This document shows, one piece after another, positions 60,510-64,000 of a stretch of DNA of 64,000 nucleotides (position 1 is the stretch's first letter; each line of letters opens with the position of its first letter). Origin of the DNA: Streptomyces sp. NBC_00654 (GTDB lineage Bacteria > Actinomycetota > Actinomycetes > Streptomycetales > Streptomycetaceae); NCBI RefSeq assembly GCF_026341775.1, contig NZ_JAPEOB010000001.1:930001-994000 (forward strand). Reading direction: 5' to 3'. The notes below the pieces were generated by a model, which was not told the DNA's origin, ran no database searches, and saw only the letters and a list, made by a program, of their open reading frames with translations. The position numbers and the translations under genes are program-made.

Positions 60510-61889
60510 GTGTCCGTACCCTCTTCCGCCGGGCCGGCGGGCTGGCTCGACCCGTCGCCGTCGCCCTCTTCCCTGCCCCCGTCTTCGTCCCCTTCCCCAT
60601 CTCCATCTCCATCTCCGTCTCCGTCCTCTTCCTCCTCTTCGCACACGAAGGCCGCAGCCGTGGCACTGGTCCTCGGCTTCGTCCTCCTCAGCCTCAACAC
60701 ACGGGTCGCGTTCGGCCAGTTGGGTCCGCTGGCGCCGGTCGCCGGATTCGGTACCGGGGCGCTCACCGTGCTCGGGCTGCTTCCCCCGCTGTGCATGGGG
60801 CTGTTCGCGCCGCTCGCGCCGTGGGTACGGCGTCGGTTCGGCGAGGAGCGCGGCCTGTTCGGGGCGAGCGTTCTCCTGCTCGCCGGGACGATCGTCCGGA
60901 TGGCCGGCCTGCCTGGTCTGTTCGTCGGCACCGTGCTCGTCAGCGTCGCCACGGCCGTCGTGAACGTGCTGATCCCCGTGTTCGTACGCAGCCGGTTCGC
61001 CCCGCGCCGGGTCGGCGTGATGATGGGCGTCTACGCCCTGTCCATGGGCGCCGGTTCAGCCCTCGTCGCGGCCCTGATGGTCCCGGTCTGGCAGGCGTCC
61101 GGACACTCCTGGCAGACCGCGATCGGCGTTGCCGTCGTCCCGGCGGCCCTCGCGGCCATCGGCATCGCCCCGCAGGTGCGCGGCTCCGGATCGACCGCCC
61201 CGCAGGTACGCGGTCACGGAGCGGCGGGCGGAGTCCCGCAGTCCCCGGACTCCCCCCGGCCCCCGCAGCTCCCGGCTCGGGGACGAAGGGGCTCGGCGGG
61301 GCAGCAGGGGCAGCAGGAGCGGCAGGAGCGGCCGGGGCGCGGGCTCGTGTGGAGCCTGACGGCATTCTTCGGCCTCCAGACGCTGCTCTTCTACACCACG
61401 CTCGCCTGGCTGCCCGCGATCCTCGTGGACGCCGGGGTCACCGGGGCGACGGCCGGGAACATGCAGTCGGTGTTCATCGTCGGCGTCGCCGTGGGCGGCT
61501 TCCTCACCCCGGTCCTGGCCGCCGCGCGAACCGACCAGCGCCCCCACCTGCTCGGCATCGTCCTTGTCTGCGCGGGCGGTTACGCGGGCCTGCTCACGGC
61601 CCCGGCCGCCGCCCCCGCGCTCTGGGCGGTCGTCCTCGGTATCGGTCTCGGCGGCGGGCAGGCCGTGGCCGGAGTGCTCTACGTCAAGCGGGGCAAGGAC
61701 CACGAGCACGTGGCGGCGCTCTCCACGGTGGCGCAGACCGGCGGATACCTCCTCGCCGCGGTCGGACCGGTCACCGCGTCCGTGCTGCACACCGTGACGG
61801 GGGCATGGACGGTGCCCCTCGTCGTCTTCGTGGGCGTGCTGCTGCTCAGCGCCGTGGCGAGCTTGCGCGCCGGGCACGACCGCCCATGA
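60510..61889 (+). CDS. MFS transporter of the CynX/NimT family
   Basis: 459 residues. About 12 helices with the CynX/NimT pattern: LGFVLLSLNTRVAFGQLGPL at helix 1 (RxxxGxLGPL), LLPPLCMGLFAPLAPWVRRR loop, and a long Gly/Gln/Arg-rich linker between the halves (QQGQQERQERPG). The family includes the E. coli NimT, which expels 2-nitroimidazole, and the cyanate carrier CynX. GTG 60510 follows GGAAGG. The N-terminus is a Pro/Ser repeat coming from tandem CTCCAT/CTCCGT units. Driven by the divergent MerR. Substrate not established. Confidence 0.88.
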   Translation: MSVPSSAGPAGWLDPSPSPSSLPPSSSPSPSPSPSPSPSSSSSSHTKAAAVALVLGFVLLSLNTRVAFGQLGPLAPVAGFGTGALTVLGLLPPLCMGLFAPLAPWVRRRFGEERGLFGASVLLLAGTIVRMAGLPGLFVGTVLVSVATAVVNVLIPVFVRSRFAPRRVGVMMGVYALSMGAGSALVAALMVPVWQASGHSWQTAIGVAVVPAALAAIGIAPQVRGSGSTAPQVRGHGAAGGVPQSPDSPRPPQLPARGRRGSAGQQGQQERQERPGRGLVWSLTAFFGLQTLLFYTTLAWLPAILVDAGVTGATAGNMQSVFIVGVAVGGFLTPVLAAARTDQRPHLLGIVLVCAGGYAGLLTAPAAAPALWAVVLGIGLGGGQAVAGVLYVKRGKDHEHVAALSTVAQTGGYLLAAVGPVTASVLHTVTGAWTVPLVVFVGVLLLSAVASLRAGHDRP

Positions 61890-61910
61890 CGGCCACCGCT
61901 CACGCTCCCG

Positions 61911-62008
61911 GCCGAACCGCCCCGGCCGAACCGCCCCGGCCGAACCGCCCCGGCCGAACCGCCCCGGCCGAACCGCCCCGGCCGAACCGCCCCGGCCGAA
62001 CCGCCCCG
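61911..62008. repeat. Seven perfect 14-bp tandem repeats
   Basis: Unit GCCGAACCGCCCCG, seven times without mismatch, then a degenerate copy. It begins 22 bases after the exporter stop and ends 62 bases before the STAND ATPase start. Copy number is likely to vary. Confidence 0.97.
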
Positions 62009-62070
62009 GCGGGGCCGCTCCCGGTGGAACCGCTCCCCGGCGGAACCTCGCCGCTGACAGACTGGGGCGC

Positions 62071-64000
62071 ATGTCCGCAGCCACCCCGCGCCGCCTTTCC
62101 CTCCAGCAGATCGTCGAGGAGCAACGCCGTGCCGCCTTCGTCGGGCGGGACGGCGAACTCGGCCTGTTCCGCGGGAACTTCGACGTGCCGCCGGAGGATC
62201 CGAGGCACCGTTTCGTGTTCCATGTGCGCGGCAACGCGGGGGTCGGCAAGACGTCCCTCGTACGGGAGTGGCGGCAGACGGCCAGGGGGTGCGGGGCGCT
62301 CACCGCGTCGGTCGACGAGAGCGCCGAGTCCGTACCGGAGGTACTGGCCCTGATCGCCGCGCAGTTCGCCGCGCAGGGGCACCCGATGAAGGCGCTGGAC
62401 CGGCTGCTGGCCACGTACCGGCGCCGGCTGCACGACGCCGTCGCCGAGGCCGGGGCGGAGGGCGAACCGGCGGCGGGCGAGCCGTCCACCGGGGCCGTGG
62501 TCGCGGCGCAGGCCGGGCTGATCGCCGCCGGGGCGCTGCCGGTCGTGGGGGCGTTCGTCGGGGGCATCGACCCGGCGGTGGTGGCGCGCGGCGCGGGCGG
62601 GCTGCGGGCCGTGTTCGGCGGCCGGTCGCGGCAGCAGGACGACGTCCGGCTGCTGGCGGAGCCGGTACGTGTCCTGACGCCCGTGTTCGTCGCCGAACTG
62701 GAACGGGTCGCGGACGCCGTGCCGTGGATCGTGCTCTTCCTCGACACGTACGAGCGCACCGCCCCGCTCCTCGACGGCTGGCTGACCGACCTGCTCACCC
62801 CCGGCCGGTACGGGGCCCTCCCGGCGAACCTCGTCCTCACCCTCGCCGGGCAGCGCCGCCTCGACCCCGCCCGCTGGGCCGACCACACCCGTCTGGTCGC
62901 GGATGTGCCGCTGGAGCCGTTCACCGAGCGGGAGTCGCGCCAACTCCTCACCGGACGGGGGGTGGTGGAGGAGAGCGTCGTACGGGAAGTGCTCCGGCTC
63001 TCCGGCGGGCTGCCGGTCCTCGTCTCCACGCTCGCCGCGAACCCGGGGGCGGTGGGCGACGCGAGCGCGAGCGCGGTCGAGCGCTTCCTGGCCGGGGAGA
63101 GCGACCCGGACCGCCGCGCCGCCGCGCTCGCCTGCGCGCTGCCCCGGCGCTTCGACGAGGACCTGGTGGCGGTCGTGGTGCCCCAGGGGGCGCCCGGAGT
63201 GTACGCGTGGCTGCACGAGCTGCCGTTCGTCGCCGAACGGCACTCCGGGCGGGCCCGGTACCACGATGTCGTCCGTGCCCCGATGCTCCGCCTCCAGCGC
63301 ACCGCGTCGCCGCAGAGATGGACCGAGGCCCACGACCGCCTCGCCGGGGCCTTCGCCGCCCGCCGGGACGCGGCGGCGGAGGGGATCGACCCGCGCAGGC
63401 TCTGGGCCGAGGAGCCCTGGCGCGACGCGGCACTCGACGCGCTGTACCACCGGCTCTGCGCCCGCCCCCGTACCGCGCTGCCCGATGCCCTGCGCGCCGG
63501 GATCGAGGTCTGCGGTCAGCACTCGGGCGCCGCCCGCCACTGGGCCCGGACCCTCGCGGAGGCGGGCGAGGACGCCGACAGCGCCGTACTGCGCGACTGG
63601 GGCCGGGACCTGCTGACCGCCCTGACCGACCACGGCCCCCGCCCCACCGCCGCCCTCGGGCTCCTGCTGACCCGCGCCGAGCTGGACGACCGGGCCAGGG
63701 CGGCCGCCCTCGTGGCACGGGCCTGGAGCCGCTTCCGGGCCCGGGAGTTCGACGCCGCCCTGTCCGACCACGGGCGGGCCATCGCCGTGAACCCGCGCAG
63801 TGAACAGGCCTATCAGGGACGGGCGGTGGTGCTGCGGGCGCTCGGCCGGTACGAGGACGCCCTCGCGGATCTGGACCGGGCCGAGGAGATCGCCCCCACC
63901 TGGGCGTGGGTGGTGCGCGAGCGCGGTGAGACGTACCGGCGGATGGGGCGGCTGGAGGAGGCCCTGACCGTCCTGGACCGGGCCCACGCCATGGACCCGA
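62071..64000 (+). CDS. STAND-type P-loop ATPase with C-terminal TPRs (3' end outside window)
   Basis: Open from ATG 62071 to the window end (643 residues, no stop), hence partial. FVGRDGELGLFR region, then Walker A GNAGVGKTSLV near residue 58, an Ala-rich membrane-like stretch (about 150-175, AAQAGLIAAGALPVVGAFVG), Walker B IVLFLDTYERT and a sensor region GLPVLVSTL. From ~580 two TPR units (AYQGRAVVLRALGRYEDALA, RERGETYRRMGRLEEALTVL) appear; more may follow. STAND NTPases are molecular switches; in bacteria many act in phage defence or in regulation. No effector domain is visible at the N-terminus; one could be after the TPRs. Confidence 0.88.
   Translation, partial: MSAATPRRLSLQQIVEEQRRAAFVGRDGELGLFRGNFDVPPEDPRHRFVFHVRGNAGVGKTSLVREWRQTARGCGALTASVDESAESVPEVLALIAAQFAAQGHPMKALDRLLATYRRRLHDAVAEAGAEGEPAAGEPSTGAVVAAQAGLIAAGALPVVGAFVGGIDPAVVARGAGGLRAVFGGRSRQQDDVRLLAEPVRVLTPVFVAELERVADAVPWIVLFLDTYERTAPLLDGWLTDLLTPGRYGALPANLVLTLAGQRRLDPARWADHTRLVADVPLEPFTERESRQLLTGRGVVEESVVREVLRLSGGLPVLVSTLAANPGAVGDASASAVERFLAGESDPDRRAAALACALPRRFDEDLVAVVVPQGAPGVYAWLHELPFVAERHSGRARYHDVVRAPMLRLQRTASPQRWTEAHDRLAGAFAARRDAAAEGIDPRRLWAEEPWRDAALDALYHRLCARPRTALPDALRAGIEVCGQHSGAARHWARTLAEAGEDADSAVLRDWGRDLLTALTDHGPRPTAALGLLLTRAELDDRARAAALVARAWSRFRAREFDAALSDHGRAIAVNPRSEQAYQGRAVVLRALGRYEDALADLDRAEEIAPTWAWVVRERGETYRRMGRLEEALTVLDRAHAMDP

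Noticed and set aside
61911..62008. The 14-bp repeat array as a CRISPR
   Set aside because: Unit is 14 bp with no spacers, no cas genes, and all copies abut.
1..64000. tRNA or rRNA genes, insertion sequences, prophage
   Set aside because: No cloverleaf-like or conserved rRNA stretch, transposase motif (DDE blocks) or phage structural gene was seen on either strand.

Overview
High G+C actinobacterial chromosome, almost certainly Streptomyces. The codons are strongly GC-biased at third positions and there are many TetR, PadR, XRE, Lrp and ECF regulators. The menaquinone gene is of the futalosine type (mqnE tail), there is a fused coenzyme F420 FO synthase (fbiC) with three LLM-type flavin/F420 enzymes, and a bldA-type TTA codon lies in a biosynthetic-looking gene. 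No rRNA, tRNA, CRISPR array, insertion sequence or phage module was found. Gene calls, motifs and repeats were read directly from the sequence; family names come from recognised motifs, without database searches.

Layout. 0-5.5 kb: mqnE tail, a GNAT gene behind a leaderless promoter, DUF4229, a DAACS transporter preceded by a cysteine-rich leader peptide, a secreted PAF-acetylhydrolase-like lipase and a TetR. 5.5-9 kb: an ECF42-type sigma factor with its DGPF/YCII partner, divergent from an MFS exporter; both sides carry the same promoter sequence with identical spacing. 9-13.7 kb: a MaoC hydratase/FabG4 operon, a decayed divergent thiolase, a long dyad between them and an acyl-CoA synthetase. 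13.8-25 kb: an S10 serine carboxypeptidase with a truncated phosphatidylserine-decarboxylase-like ORF, an M23 peptidase, an Eis-like acetyltransferase, an SGNH hydrolase with a TetR, an alpha/beta hydrolase, a DUF4232 lipoprotein, and an HTH/coiled-coil protein ending in a dead protease fold.

25-35 kb is mixed accessory DNA: a FAD monooxygenase, gene fragments (CYTH and others), hypotheticals, an isochorismatase-like protein, a YCII protein, PadR with a membrane partner, and PAP2. 35-43.5 kb is a catabolic-looking block (LLM + SDR; LLM + D-aminoacylase-type amidohydrolase + aldehyde dehydrogenase + a 5'-truncated APC permease). Its two promoters each carry two copies of a 17-bp operator, so it looks like one regulon. 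43.6-53.7 kb: a PHP metallohydrolase, a third LLM enzyme, an XRE-TPR regulator with two small coupled ORFs, a TetR/ketosynthase pair, a two-domain Lrp next to a frameshifted M20 amidohydrolase, and a HAD phosphatase.

53.9-64 kb: fbiC, then an operon of a haem-oxygenase-like di-iron oxidase (HDO), a fold-type I PLP enzyme with a TTA codon, and a YczE-like membrane protein. A MerR/CynX-NimT-type exporter pair follows, then a STAND-type P-loop ATPase with TPRs that runs off the end behind a seven-copy 14-bp repeat. The HDO + PLP operon is the best candidate for an undescribed biosynthetic system. A second theme is decay: at least nine genes are truncated or frameshifted, and GC-rich tandem repeats fill many intergenic gaps.
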